From NCBI GenBank assembly GCA_018417955.1, contig JACTVC010000022.1, positions 806,001-870,000 of the forward strand: 64,000 bases of DNA. Reading direction: 5' to 3'. Shown piece after piece: positions 11,446 to 22,820 of the stretch (within the stretch, counting starts at the first letter, position 1; every line of letters begins with the position of its first letter). A program made the translations under genes and the position numbers. This stretch comes from Laccaria trichodermophora (lineage: Eukaryota; Basidiomycota; Agaricomycetes; Agaricales; Hydnangiaceae). The notes beneath the pieces were generated by a model that was not told where the DNA came from, made no database searches, and worked only from the letters and a program-made list of their open reading frames with translations.

Positions 11446-12063
11446 ATGGCCCTTTTTACTCATGATTCACGCGCTAACACGGTAAGCATTATACTTACCC
11501 TCTCGCGATCCAAATCGTTGAAGCACGCCCACTCATCATCGTTATTTCAGTATGAAATATGCCCTGTTGCTCTCCTCAATTTTGAGGTACTCCCGTTCCC
11601 CGCACGTGCCCTCGACTCCGATATTATCCCCGAAGAGGAGATGCACACTCTCTTGGATTATGGGTGCTTGAATGAAGAGAGGCATCCCAGAGGTGCGATG
11701 GGTGTCATGTTCTCGCGACCCCATAAGGCGAAGAAGACAAGGTTCAATAGAGTGAGCCTCTACTATACATTCCTTGTCATCGTTGCTGATTTTTTGCAGT
11801 CGTTCCCAGACGCTTGGAACATTAAAGGCCTGGCGGCTTTTGCGAATGATCTCCAGCCTGCCAAAAAAATCCTCAAATCTGTCATTGCGCCTTCCCTACC
11901 CCAACGGACACACGTGTCCAGTCGTTCCTCAACCCGCAATGTACCAGTGGCACCTCAAATTTGCAATGCCACCAAACCCCCTCCATCACCACGCTCCACC
12001 GAGCACCGTCGTCTCCGACCTCGCGCCGCATTAAGACCTTCACGCCGCATGAACGAAATTTAA
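11446..12063 (+). CDS. Unknown protein, three-exon model
   Basis: Exons 11446-11481, 11551-11751 and 11800-12063 give 166 residues. Both introns (69 and 48 nt) have good GT-AG ends (GTAAGC...TTTCAG and GTGAGC...TTGCAG) and both are multiples of three, so the unspliced reading frame is also open. The middle exon is acidic to neutral (EEEMHTLLDYGCLNEER) and ends in a basic run (RPHKAKKTRFN). The last third is Pro/Arg/Ser rich and ends RPSRRMNEI. No domain was recognised. The splice signals are the main support. It could be a fragment of a larger gene, because the region upstream may hold another exon. Confidence 0.45.
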   Translation: MALFTHDSRANTVSIILTLSRSKSLKHAHSSSLFQYEICPVALLNFEVLPFPARALDSDIIPEEEMHTLLDYGCLNEERHPRGAMGVMFSRPHKAKKTRFNRVSLYYTFLVIVADFLQSFPDAWNIKGLAAFANDLQPAKKILKSVIAPSLPQRTHVSSRSSTRNVPVAPQICNATKPPPSPRSTEHRRLRPRAALRPSRRMNEI

Positions 12064-12314
12064 TTTCCTGTGTATATTGCATGCGAATTATGGAGCTCAA
12101 TGAAGACGATCCTCGTTACAGAGTGGTCAATTATGCCAATTCAAGTTTCTTTTTTTTTGTAGGATACTGTGTTAGACGGAGAGAAGAGAGAGAAAGGTTG
12201 TACTTGGTTTTTAATATATGCGGCTCACATCGTTTGTATCAGTAGTTACCATTGTGATGTATGAATTCGAGGATTTGATCAAGTCGACTCCAAATTGCTC
12301 CCGAAATTTGCCGC

Positions 12315-14056
12315 GTGTACGGTGCGCCTTGCGTATCAGCCAGGATTTCAGTATTTGATCAAAGGCATCTCCTCGGAGTCGGACTTGAAACTCAAGGGAC
12401 GTTTCCGAATGCTCTTTGCCAGTTATTTCCTGAGGCTGGTTCCTACTTACCCGCTAATGTTTTCTCTGTACTTATATTTTTTCAAGTCATCTTATGTTTT
12501 TATTTCTTCTGGTTCAGTTGTCGGCACAAGTCATTATACACTAAATGAACAATAGGAACCGACTACAATTGGTGGAGCCAAATGGAAGAGCTGTTGCGGT
12601 GGTAAAGCGAGCTCACGGACTGGCGTGAATCAATGTATTCGCAAACCCAGTTGGAGCCTGTCGGAGCCTGCTGGAAAGTCAGCAGCAACTCGCTCGCTGG
12701 CACTCGGCTATACCAAAGCGTCAGGCGAGGCGAGCAGAACACAGTCCAGCAAATTTCGCAAGTATGAACTCGTGGATTGTAGACAGCTCCTCCCACCAGA
12801 GGACTGGGGGGTTCCGAGACAAGACCAGTAAGGCCCAACAGACTGGGTATGGGTGAGGGAGGCGCACGTGGGCCTAGGAGAAGTCGGGGAGGCCAAACGG
12901 ACGAGCGACAAAGATGCACGCGAAATCTTCAAAATGGAGTGGGAGGTGAGAAAGTTGGAGAAGCCAAGGCACGGCAGAGGCAGAGTGTTTTCCCCCACGC
13001 GGCGAGGAGGCGGAAAACGAGAGGAACGCAGGCGAAGCGGCGCCCACGTTAAACGGCGGAGACCGAGATACAGAGATCCTCGAGCCGGTATTTGAAAGGG
13101 TGCGTTCTGAGTTTGCAGACAACACGTTGAAAGAGGGAGAGCGACTGAACTTGAACCAAGCAAGCATAATTTCACTACAAGACTCTGAAGAAGACTTCTA
13201 AGAGAGTAGACAGATAAAAAACGCACCAATTAAAGGCTTCAAAACTTGCGAGCAGCGGCCATCAACTTGCTGCTGGGAGGTGAAGAAGACAGTGGCCGCA
13301 CCCTCAAGGTCACACGGTAAGACCAGAATAACGCAAGCGGCGCGCGGCAGACCATCCAACAAAAAACCGGCAGTAGCAACATGCCTTGGCGCTGCCCTCG
13401 GAGAGAGAGCTCTGGAGAAAGACAAACTTGAATGTTGGACAAATGCGTTACTTAGTAACTTACAGTGCTGGCATGAAACACGTGACTTGCGAAATCTGAT
13501 TCACGCGACAATTCTCATCATTGTAGAAGGGACCCGCCGTAGAAAGAATAAAGAATGGTGTTTACAGCTGTTTTCATAACGATAGGCCTAATCTCGACCA
13601 AATACATGTACAGGCGGAATTTAAAATTGGACGTGTAAGTTGTCGGATGATGACCCTTTTCAGTATAACTGTAGATCTATCGTGTTCGTCATCCCTGAAA
13701 TATATGCTGATTTTCGTGGACATGATTAGAATTCGAGGTCCGACTGTATCTATGATTTTGGACTTTTGGCCTATCGTTATGAAAACGGCTGTAATTAGAT
13801 GCAATACAAAGTACATGTGTCGGCAATTCAACCAGAAAAAGTTGGAACATAAGGTGAGAACATAAAAGTTGCATAAAAAAAGAAAACCAAGAGAAAACAT
13901 AGAATGGTATGTACTTGGACAAATTGAAACAGTTGGAACCAGGACATACTGCAACCGGCAAAGCGCATTGGGTCCCTTGAGTTTGAAGTCCGACTCCGAG
14001 GACATGCCTTTGATCGAATACCGAAATCCTGGCTGATACGCAAGGCGCACCGTACG
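12315..14056. mobile_element. Decayed element with about 240-bp inverted terminal arms
   Basis: About 12315-12545 reappears as its reverse complement at about 13820-14056, diverged and with small indels. The outer ends share TGTACGGTGCGCCTTGCG (one mismatch) and the arms share TCAGCCAGGATTTC and TCGGAGTCGGACTT. The 1.27-kb interior has no intact gene and contains the MITE at 13565-13791. No clear target duplication was found. It is probably a non-autonomous foldback/TIR element; two inverted copies of one repeat are an alternative. The right arm ends 120 nt before the MYND gene's ATG. Confidence 0.55.
13565..13791. mobile_element. Mariner-type MITE with TA target duplication
   Basis: A 227-bp unit starts CAGCTGTTTTCATAACG and ends with the reverse complement CGTTATGAAAACGGCTG. 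The 24-bp termini differ at one base. TA lies directly outside both ends (13563-13564 and 13792-13793), the signature of Tc1/mariner insertions. It has no coding capacity. It sits inside the larger inverted-repeat element, so it is the younger insertion. Confidence 0.7.
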
Positions 14057-14175
14057 CGTGTCACCATTTGGATTTCTATTTACGTCGTCATATATGTAAT
14101 AGACTGAGGTTGCCTCGTGTCTACTCCCTCGTTTCTTTCCCCACAATCCAACACATCGAAATCCGCTGACCCACC

Positions 14176-15343
14176 ATGAGCGCGACCACCCCTTCTGTAG
14201 AAGCTCTTCTAAACGTTTCTGTTGATTCTCTCGCCAAACACGTTGGAGTCGTCGATGACGGGCGGGGCGAAGTACCTGACTCCACGAGGAGCAAGCTCTT
14301 AAAGATGCAGGTGAGTAACACACTGTAACACTGAAGCAATTTTCCATGTAAGAACGCGTGAATGACGCGTCGCATTGTTGATTTGTAGCTTGGGATCTTA
14401 CAACGTCAACCACGCACGCAGCAGACTCCCATCCATCAGTGAGCTCAAATTTAATCTTGGTCCAAATTGAGATCCCAAGGACCTTCGGACAGTGAATTCG
14501 CAGCGAAGTATCTGCCCGATCTGGTACAGCTCTTTCGATCCAACCCTGGTGTCCTCAGTGCGCCCGTGACACTCTTGAATCTTATCTCCTATACGTACGT
14601 ACTTTTTCTCCAAGCTCTCACGCTGACTTGAAAACGCGAGACGAATACTAGACCATACTTCATTCGCTTCCTTCGTTCTCCTGCCGGGCAAGGCATAGCT
14701 GTTCTCCAAACCAAACGCACCGCCGAGTCCGCGGCTGAGATTGATGGCATGAACGCTGACGAGGTTGCTGAGATTACCCAGTTCCTCTCGACGATCCTCC
14801 TTCTTCAACCTACCCCAAAAGTTGACGAAGTGGACAAGAAAATCCTGGTGAAAAAATTGCGGCAATGGGGGCAAATGTTTCCGGGCCGCCTGGCGTCGAA
14901 TACTTGCGAAAGATGTCTAGCCCTTTTAACCGACGACCCGTAAGTTCTTCGGTTTTTTTCTTCTCGACTCCACCACGACGTATTTCAATAGGAGCACGCG
15001 TCTGATGATGCAAGGCACGAAGCAGATGTTGGAGCATAGCTTAGTTCGATGCGGAGGCGGACACTGTACCCAGACTGTTCAGAACAATGGTGCGGACCTT
15101 TTGCAATGTGCAAGGTAAGTGGCATGGTTGTGCGGGTTTCCCATGCCGTGCTTCGTCTGTGATCGAGTTATGTTAACCTCTTGATTGTGCCTTTTCAGAT
15201 GCAAGTCTGCGGTCTATGTGAGTTTTCCCGAACGATAATGCCTTGGGTTGGAGCTGACCGCGCGCCTTTTGTAGTGCGGTCCAGCCCACCAAAAAGCCGC
15301 CTGGAAAGAACACAAATTTTTATGCTTTCCTTCGTCATTCTAA
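14176..15343 (+). CDS. MYND-type zinc finger protein
   Basis: Seven exons give about 268 residues: 14176-14310, 14389-14438, 14472-14594, 14652-14939, 14992-15114, 15199-15217, 15275-15343. The C-terminus is a MYND finger (protein-binding, two zincs): RCGGGHC, then LLQCARCKSAVYCG and HQKAAWKEHKFLC, assembled across two introns. The helical part before it (YLPDLVQLFRSNPGVLS, FLSTILLLQPTPKVDEVDKK) is unrecognised. The intron between exons 2 and 3 is a problem: the in-frame GT-AG pair spans only 33 nt. An alternative (exon 2 ending 14404, exon 3 starting 14480, 75-nt intron with a weak GTCAAC donor) gives 254 residues. Everything downstream is unaffected. Function beyond a protein-interaction role cannot be stated. 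Confidence 0.8.
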
Positions 15344-15650
15344 CTTGAATTGTCTGTACTCGTCATGGGATCGTATTCAGTACGTTAAGCACCCGCTCGA
15401 ACTATGAATGGTACCCACCTCCCAGTTTTCAGGGTGCCTTGAATAATAAAATTTGCTTCGAAGGATCGAAATCGCGGCTCGTGTGCAAGAATTGCGTTTC
15501 TCTTTCCAGGGTGGCGAAATGCGTCCGGCGTCCGTGAGTCGGGACTCGGGAGGAAGCGCCTTGAAACGTGTACGATTTCTTTTTCTCGTAAGTTTGTATC
15601 ATTTTTTTTCTCGCAAGTCCTTCGCCGTTTCGGCGAACCAGGGTGAAGTG

Positions 15651-16030
15651 TATGGCGGTCCGTTTGGGTAAAAATTCCGGAAATATATACTTTTTAGCAT
15701 AAATTCAATTTGTATGCGCTTGAGTTTTGCTAATGTCCAGCGGAAGATAACTTGAGGGTGCACAACTTTTTTTATAGTCCCCGGAAACATTTTTGTCAGC
15801 GCGGAAATGTTTGACCTCAGCGCGGAAATATATTGACCTGTGCAGAAATTTATTGACAGTGCGCGCAAACTTGTTCACAGTGCGCACAAACTTATTCAGC
15901 TGTGCTGAAACAAAATTGACCCCCGGAAACATTTTATTTGCGCGCAGAAACATTCATGTCTGGTGCGCGGATTTTTTGCCCTCCTGCCATTTTTGGCATG
16001 CCGTGCTGCCGTGATTAGCTAATTGATGCA
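15651..16030 (+). repeat. Left terminal inverted repeat with tandem sub-repeats
   Basis: Inside the TIR (15780-15935) a roughly 24-nt motif of the form CAG(T/C)GCG(C/G)(A/G)AA-TTTATTGAC occurs about seven times. It may be a set of transposase binding sites. CCCCGGAAACATTTT occurs at both ends of this block. Confidence 0.8.
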
Positions 16031-17208
16031 TTGTTGGCAGTTTCGGCATGCTTATCGGGGTTTAAAATTCAAATATAATGTTTTTCTTATTTTTATTATC
16101 AACTCTATATTAACTTTAATTTTATGAAACAAAAAAGTACTTTGATGATTTCTAATCTGATTTTTTAATTGAACTCTGATGTTTACAGAACACACTTGAG
16201 AGATTGACAAAGTCAAGGATCTATTAGCAAATACAATCCTAGACATCAGATGGAGACTTGAAAGTCCAAGTCCAACAGAATAAGATGGTCTAAAACTATT
16301 CCCTCAAGCTTTGGAACTGGTTCAGCAGAAGCCAAACAATGTGTTGTGTCTCGTTTTGTTGACGACTGGCGGCGCTTTCCCAAGTCTTCGTTCCCCCGGA
16401 AACTGAGAGCTAGCCCCTTGTCGACCGATGTGCGAGTACACTTCACTTTTGCTGGAGGGACTGTTGGGTCCTGGTTCTCATTGTGTGTTGACTCCGCCTT
16501 GATGTCGCTTCACTTGCGCTTGAATGCCTTGGGGTTGGCAACCTTCTGGGTCCCTGGCTGTAGGTGCTGGCGTTGATGAATACCTTGCTCAAGGCGGTCA
16601 TGGAAATACTCGCTGACTTGTGGATTGTTCCGACAAAGGATTACTCTATCTTCGCCGTTAGAGGTGAGGTTTTGAGAATACAACTAAAGAAATATGCACT
16701 GATTATGGCGAATATGTGCGATACCACAGTAGTCAAGAGGTCCAACAGCATAATCAATGCTGTAGTTGACAATGTGGTTGAAGAGCTGCTTCTCCTTCTT
16801 GTGCCTTGGAGCCAGCGTGATTGTAGGTGGTTCATTTGATTTACGCCTGCCTTTCCCTTTCACATTGCTATGCAAATAATTAGCTATGTAAGAAGAAGAG
16901 AAACAAAGGATCATACATGGAATGACCTGCAGGATGGGTGTTGGATGGTAGTTGGGGTATTATGCTCCACAGTGATTTGTCATTGGTGTAGTATAGCGTC
17001 GTCTCGAGCCAGGACTTGCAGAGTTGTTCATCAGAAAGATAAAGGGAGTTGTACGATGTGACAGTAGGGTGCAGATATTTTGGCTGAGAGACATTGATAC
17101 CTAAAGAGCTCAAGTACAAGCAAATTATTGAAGACTTGTGACATACCTCGACGTTTAAAATATGCGGTCAATGGATTATCAATCCATAACTTGCCACCGT
17201 AGGCAACC

Positions 17209-17527
17209 TGTGAAGCATTCACTCTGAACTTCTCGCATAGCTGAAGCCAAGAGGGAAGGAGGAGGCAAGAATGGGTGGATCTGGGATCAACACCCATGAG
17301 TGAGCAATGAGCAGTTACAAGATACTCAGCTGGCCCAACATGATTATGCATACTGTAGGAAGTACAGTTATACAAAGCACTACATGTAGTGCAAGAGGAT
17401 GGCAAGACTGCTGACAAGGTGGTGGTTCAAGACAAAAGATCAATATATTATGTAAGATATCCAAATCTAGCTATATACCACTGTTTGACTATGGCCTCTG
17501 GGCATTCCCTTCCAATCCTATATCACA
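17209..17527 (+). repeat. 319-bp direct repeat, copy A
   Basis: I found no difference from 20370-20688 by eye over 319 bp. The repeat is part of the element's minus-strand gene. This copy continues into the downstream (3') part of that gene at 17208 and below. Confidence 0.85.
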
Positions 17528-17825
17528 AAGCCCCCCAATGTCCAGAGGGCATGTAAGGAAAACAATGGTGGGGAAGAATAATAGAATAGAAATCCTCTTG
17601 CCCCCCAGAGTGAATATCAGGATAAAATGAGACCAAAAGGTAGCAAAGCAAAGAAGATGAATAAAAGAAAGAAAAAATTTGGCCCCAAATAATTTGCTAT
17701 CTGGAAAGCTGGTCACTGTAAGCTCCCAGCTTAACCCAGAAATACCCATATGATCCTCCCATTCTCTCTTCAGTGATGTATAACCATGAGTACTGGGAAA
17801 CCATGCAAGTGGATGGCTTCCAGGT

Positions 17826-18060
17826 CATCCATCCCAACTCCATTGCCTTTCCCCATCAAGATGGTGTAGCATGCTTCCATCATACTTGTGGTCTGGGTAT
17901 AAGACATGTATAGTGTGATAGAGGCTTGCACCTCTCCACTCAGATCGTTGATCCCAACTCAACTCCCTCTACCCATCAAGATGATGTAGCTTGCTTCCAT
18001 TGTGGTGTGTCGTCTGGATGTGGGGAGTGTGTAATGGGATAGAGGCTTGTGCCTCTCCTC
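17826..18060 (+). repeat. About 120-bp tandem duplication
   Basis: Two diverged copies share CCCATCAAGATG-TGTAGC-TGCTTCCAT and GATAGAGGCTTG-GCCTCTCC. Confidence 0.55.
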
Positions 18061-18319
18061 CCATCTTCCACCTATACTCCCCTACAGCCCCCCACTTTTC
18101 CAGTGTGCGAATCTCAAGAATCAAGCCAGGGAGGATAGAGGCGAAGAGATCGTGCAGTGGAAAATTACAAGCCGTGATCCTAAGTTGGTGTCTGAGTGGG
18201 TAAAGGTGGTGCCATGTTGGGTAGGAATGATAAGAGGTCGAAGGAAAGGAGGGGAAAAAAATGTTGTCATAAATTTTGCCCCCCAGAGTGGACACAGGCC
18301 ATGCAACACACAAGCAGCA

Positions 18320-18605
18320 ATCTGTAAGGTTACCATGATTGAAGAAGAGTCTGCCGCATAATGTGCGAGCAGCAACTCCTCAACACTGATCTGCCGCGTA
18401 ACACGCGAGCAGCAATCAGTACTTCTGAGGGACCCAGAAGGTTACCATGATTGAAGAAGAGTCCGCCGCGTAATGCGCGAGCTGCAACTCCTCCACACTG
18501 ATCCGCCGCGCAACATGCGAGCAGCAATCAGCCTTCTGATGGAGCCAGAAGGTTACCATGACTGAAGAAGAGTCCGCCGCGTAATGCGTGAGCAGCAACT
18601 CTCAA
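18320..18605 (+). repeat. 112-bp tandem repeat, about 2.5 copies
   Basis: GGTTACCATGATTGAAGAAG recurs at about 18327, 18439 and, with one change, 18551. Units also share CCGCGTAATGCG-GAGC-GCAACTC. Confidence 0.7.
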
Positions 18606-19009
18606 CCAGTTGAGGTGTCTCCCCTGCCCATAAGAGTCCTCCAATCAAGTCTTAACACCCCAAATAGAGGGGAGATCCTGAGGTAGCCAAAAATGTGTTG
18701 GAGCATAGCGTAGTGATTTCTGGCCCGTTCCTGGAGATCAAATACCCGTTCGAAAGCTACGAACGACGCCGTTCCAACGGTATAATTCGCGTATTGTGAC
18801 GAGCCGTGGTCGTTGAGATAGAGAGGAAGTACCCAGAAACTGCAGTTCTGGAGTAAATGCATGCTGCAGACCAGGCTTTTGTCCATTATTGATGTGAATA
18901 GGTGCGTCGGAAAGGTACGATTCAGACGTTTAAAATGGGCTATAGAACGTCCGATGCGAGCAGGTTATGACAATAGGAATGGGGAAATGGTTGTTGGAGA
19001 GATGACACT

Positions 19010-19655
19010 GTAACGCAAGAACCGCTTGTCTGTTTGATGCATATGAGGGCTTCGTCTGTTTGATGCGTATGAGGGCTTCCCAGAAGCGCATTGACCGTGG
19101 CTTTAAAACAAGCCAAAGAACAAAAGAAACGACCAGGATCTCGCCGAGAACGGACGAAATATGTTCATTTTGGTCATACCAGGCTGAAGTAGGTGAAGCG
19201 CAGCCAATACGCGACCGTTTGGCGAGGTCATGGGGTCTAAAGAAAGGTATGAATGAGGGCATCCCAGCGCAAAAGAGACGAGAGCAATCGGAGCGTCGGT
19301 TGGCGAGATATGATGTGGATAAGTCCTGTGTAAATGGTTGTTGGGGGGATGGTGCTGTAACACGAGAACCGCTCGTCCGTTTGGCGCGTATAAAGGCTTC
19401 CCAGAAGCGCATTGACCGTGGCTTCAAAACGAGCCAAAGAACAAGAGGAACGACGAGGATCTCGCCGAGAACGGACGAGATATATTCATTTTGGCCATGC
19501 CAGGTTGAACTAAGCGAAACGCAGCCAATACGCGACCGTTTGGCGAGTTCAGGGGGTCCAAAGGAAGGTGTGAGCGAGGGCTTCCCAGCGCAAATAAGAC
19601 GAGAGCAATCGGGGTGTCGGTTGGCGAGATATGATGTAAATAAGTCCCATGTTGA
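19010..19655 (+). repeat. 321-bp tandem duplication
   Basis: CAGAAGCGCATTGACCGTGG occurs at 19081 and 19402, and the flanking sequence repeats with the same offset. A 227-codon open frame spans both copies but is best explained by the duplication, not by coding. Confidence 0.7.
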
Positions 19656-20369
19656 TGTCCCATCAACCCCATCCAACCCAAAACCACTCCAAACCCTTCT
19701 AACCATTCAGAAACCAAGAAGTGCCATTCCAGGGAGTTCATAGAGAAGTAAGGAGGATGAGAACACTCATTCCTCAAGCAAGAAAACAGCAGAGATTGGG
19801 AGAGAAGCATAGTAGGGCATAGCACATAATTTCCAGAGCAGCAGACTGAACTGGAGGGATGTCAATGAACATCTGGCTGTTCTTGAGAGGCCTAGATGCT
19901 AAAAGACAAGGGAGATGGTTGAGGAACAGGTGGAGTCTGAGAGACAGTGAAGCAGCGCAACGCAGCAGGCAACACTGGTTGTGGGCAACCTCCTCACCAA
20001 GTCAATGGTCGCGTAGTCGCGGAATCCAGACATAGGTGAGAGGAACTCTCCTCACAGTAGGCTTTAGGCCACGTAATCGCGAAATCCCAAAGCCCAGCTG
20101 CTCAGAGTCAGTGCAGCACCCCAATCGAACAAACCTCAACCAGCTGTGCAAGCACAAGCTAAAGTCAATGGTTCATCCAACTGAAGGATGGATGAGCCCT
20201 TTCACATGAAGTAATAAGCCCGCCGCGAAGTGCGCAAGCTGCAGCTACCATCCATGCTAAGGTTCCTCCTGTGATGAGCTGGCGCATTCCCACAACTCTC
20301 CAGCTCTCCCTCTACCAAGAAATGCAGACTTCAACCATGCTTTGGTGAAGTCTGCGGTGCCCCCACCAT

Positions 20370-20688
20370 TGTGAAGCATTCACTCTGAACTTCTCGCATA
20401 GCTGAAGCCAAGAGGGAAGGAGGAGGCAAGAATGGGTGGATCTGGGATCAACACCCATGAGTGAGCAATGAGCAGTTACAAGATACTCAGCTGGCCCAAC
20501 ATGATTATGCATACTGTAGGAAGTACAGTTATACAAAGCACTACATGTAGTGCAAGAGGATGGCAAGACTGCTGACAAGGTGGTGGTTCAAGACAAAAGA
20601 TCAATATATTATGTAAGATATCCAAATCTAGCTATATACCACTGTTTGACTATGGCCTCTGGGCATTCCCTTCCAATCCTATATCACA
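20370..20688 (+). repeat. 319-bp direct repeat, copy B
   Basis: Identical by eye to 17209-17527. This copy is continuous with the upstream (5') part of the element's minus-strand gene to its right. One copy plus the intervening 2842 bp is therefore extra relative to the ancestral gene. Confidence 0.85.
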
Positions 20689-22820
20689 CAACCCATGTAT
20701 CATGTCCAAAGATAAGCTCACCCAAGTTATGGTCTTTCTCCAGGCCAGCTCTGAGAAATGACGGCTCCACCAAATCAAAAAAGCCACTTTCGGAATTATG
20801 GCAGCGAGGCGCCTCATCTGCATGAGCATTGGAGAGCCATGCCTTCAGAGCAAATCCATTAACACACAGTCAGATAAATATAATAGAAACTTACCATGAG
20901 ATCATTGTACTGAACACGAAGTCGCTTTGGAATATTGGTCTGGTCCTTGCCATGAACAGCAAGCCACGAGGTGTACACTAATCGATCACTGTTGCACACT
21001 GAGATGAAGAAGTTGCCCCAGAGAAACGGTTTGACCAAGTCCCTAAAAATCACTATTGTAAGCGACATTCATTCAATTAATTGAGGATAACATACCAGAC
21101 TTTCTAATGTGCATGAGCCACATGGCAGTAGAACACTTCAATGAAGCATGCAAATCGACTGGGGTCATCGAAGAGTTCCCTCTCCGTGATCAACAGCGGT
21201 AATCCTAGCACCATATTTGAGTAGATGAGTGTAAACTTTAGTGAAGTGACCATACCTGCACGATGAAGGAGTTCTGATATTGTATACACACCAATTCCAA
21301 CAAATATCGCTGCTGCCTTTCGGATGGCGTTGGAAGCAAGCCCTGAATGATCACCAGTGGCGCGTTCTTCTGCCCAGTCGATGATCACCTGCAACATCTC
21401 CTCAAAATTGAAATAGATGTCAAGGAGAGGTGTGGGAAGGGAATTGCGGCTGCATGCATAAAATACCTGTCCATGTCCATGTTATCAGTGATGTTCACAC
21501 CAAACGACATAGAGGTATGTACTCGAAATAGATTGTCAAGTGACAAGAACACTAGGACATAGTCGCCAAAGTCCAGAGCCATGCTGATTTTTGAACCATG
21601 ATACTGTAATAGAACGGTGAGGTATTTACTCAATAGAATTGAATTGAATGGGGGAGACCTACCTGCTTGTTGACCTTGGATATACTGTCACCCCATTGTG
21701 CCGCGTCGTACAGTTGCACAACGGTGTGTGTGAGCATTTGGATCTAGAGTGTAACAATTAAAGATGAGAACTAAATGAAACTATATTAAAGAGTACACAC
21801 CTGCATCCACCACTCTCCTGCAACCTCTGCGTCGGGACTGGATGATTGAAATTGGAGAAGGACATTGCGTGGATTGAAGGTGACGCCTGTAAGGCGGAAC
21901 ATGGCATCAGTGATAGAGGAATTTATGGGTGGATAGACTGGCTCTTGCACAAATCGAGGCCCACATTTGATTTTTGATCCAGCAGCCAAAGGGTAAGGCA
22001 GTCCTTCTTTTGCAAGGGGATGAGCTTTGCTGGAATTCTGCTTGGTCTTGGAAGCGTCAATGTAGATGTTTTTGAGTCATAAGTTGGACTTGTCCTTGAC
22101 ATTGTCGAACCAGTATTTTGCCAGCTGGCAGGAAGAAACGAGCTCTACATATTTGGGCATTGGTGGAAGTTGATCAAGAAACCGCGACGTGACACTAAAT
22201 GAAGTCACATGACGGATGCCTATTCAAAGTCACTACGGATTTCGCGTTCAGTATTGAGGCCTGCCCTTAGATACTTGGCACAGGGCATTAGAATAGTGAT
22301 ATATACAACACTATGCTATGTATTTCTCTTAGAAAACAGAGCCTCTAACATAAATCCTGGGTTGTTCTTGTTGTTTGGCCGTATTACATCCTAAACCCTT
22401 CGGCCCGTAGTTGACAGTATCGGACTCTGCTTGCTTGCCTATTCATTCCTCATTTCTCCCGTCGTAACTTCATTCATGACGTCGTCAAAGCATATGACGA
22501 TGAACTTAGACTACACTCCTCCATGAAAAGCAACTGCCTACCACCAACGTAAACTCAACCCACATGCGAAGGCACGATGTCAGATCGGAAGTGCTATGCA
22601 AGTGAGTGCCAGATTATCTTTTGCACATGTTTCCTACTAACGGAAGGTCATAGATCTCGAGCTACTACCTACTCCACTATGATACATTCATTTTGCATCG
22701 AAATATAATGTTGATCACACATTTAAAATAAGACTTCGTCTGATAACAAGGGATATTCAATTAAATCATAAAATTTAGGAGTTCTAATTTGAAGTTTAAA
22801 CTCCGACCGACATGCCGAAA

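Larger units (their letters stand above)
17528..20369. mobile_element. 2.84-kb insertion bounded by the 319-bp direct repeats
   Basis: The stretch interrupts the decayed gene and is full of tandem duplications (about 120 bp near 17.83-18.06 kb, 112 bp near 18.32-18.60 kb, 321 bp at 19.01-19.65 kb). It has no recognisable gene and no clear termini of its own. It may be an LTR-like non-autonomous unit, or a segmental duplication into which repeats expanded. Confidence 0.45.
16240..22190 (-). pseudogene. Decayed multi-exon gene of the 7.55-kb element, unknown family
   Basis: Reading the minus strand from 22190, coding-like segments with plausible GT-AG introns follow each other: LPPMPKYVELVSSCQLAK, LAKEGLPYPLAAGSKIKCG, GVTFNPRNVLLQFQSSS, WMQ joined to IQMLTHTVVQLYDAAQWG, YHGSKISMALDFGDYVLVF, FGVNITDNMDMDR, VIIDWAEERATGDHSG, a piece with VKPFLWGNFFISVCNSDR, and after the internal duplication VAYGGKLWIDNPLTAYFKRR. 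An in-frame TGA near 22075 and the 3.2-kb insertion/duplication at 17209-20688 show it is broken. Its position inside the TIRs suggests it was the element's transposase or accessory protein, but I see no DDE, HUH or recombinase motif. It resembles no family I can name. Confidence 0.5.

Noticed and set aside
19060..19743. 227-codon open frame as a real gene
   Set aside because: It spans a 321-bp tandem duplication (a multiple of three) within a transposon insertion and has no motif.
17209..20688. 319-bp repeats as LTRs of a retrotransposon
   Set aside because: The repeats are coding sequence of the surrounding gene, lack TG...CA ends, and there is no primer site or polypurine tract next to them.
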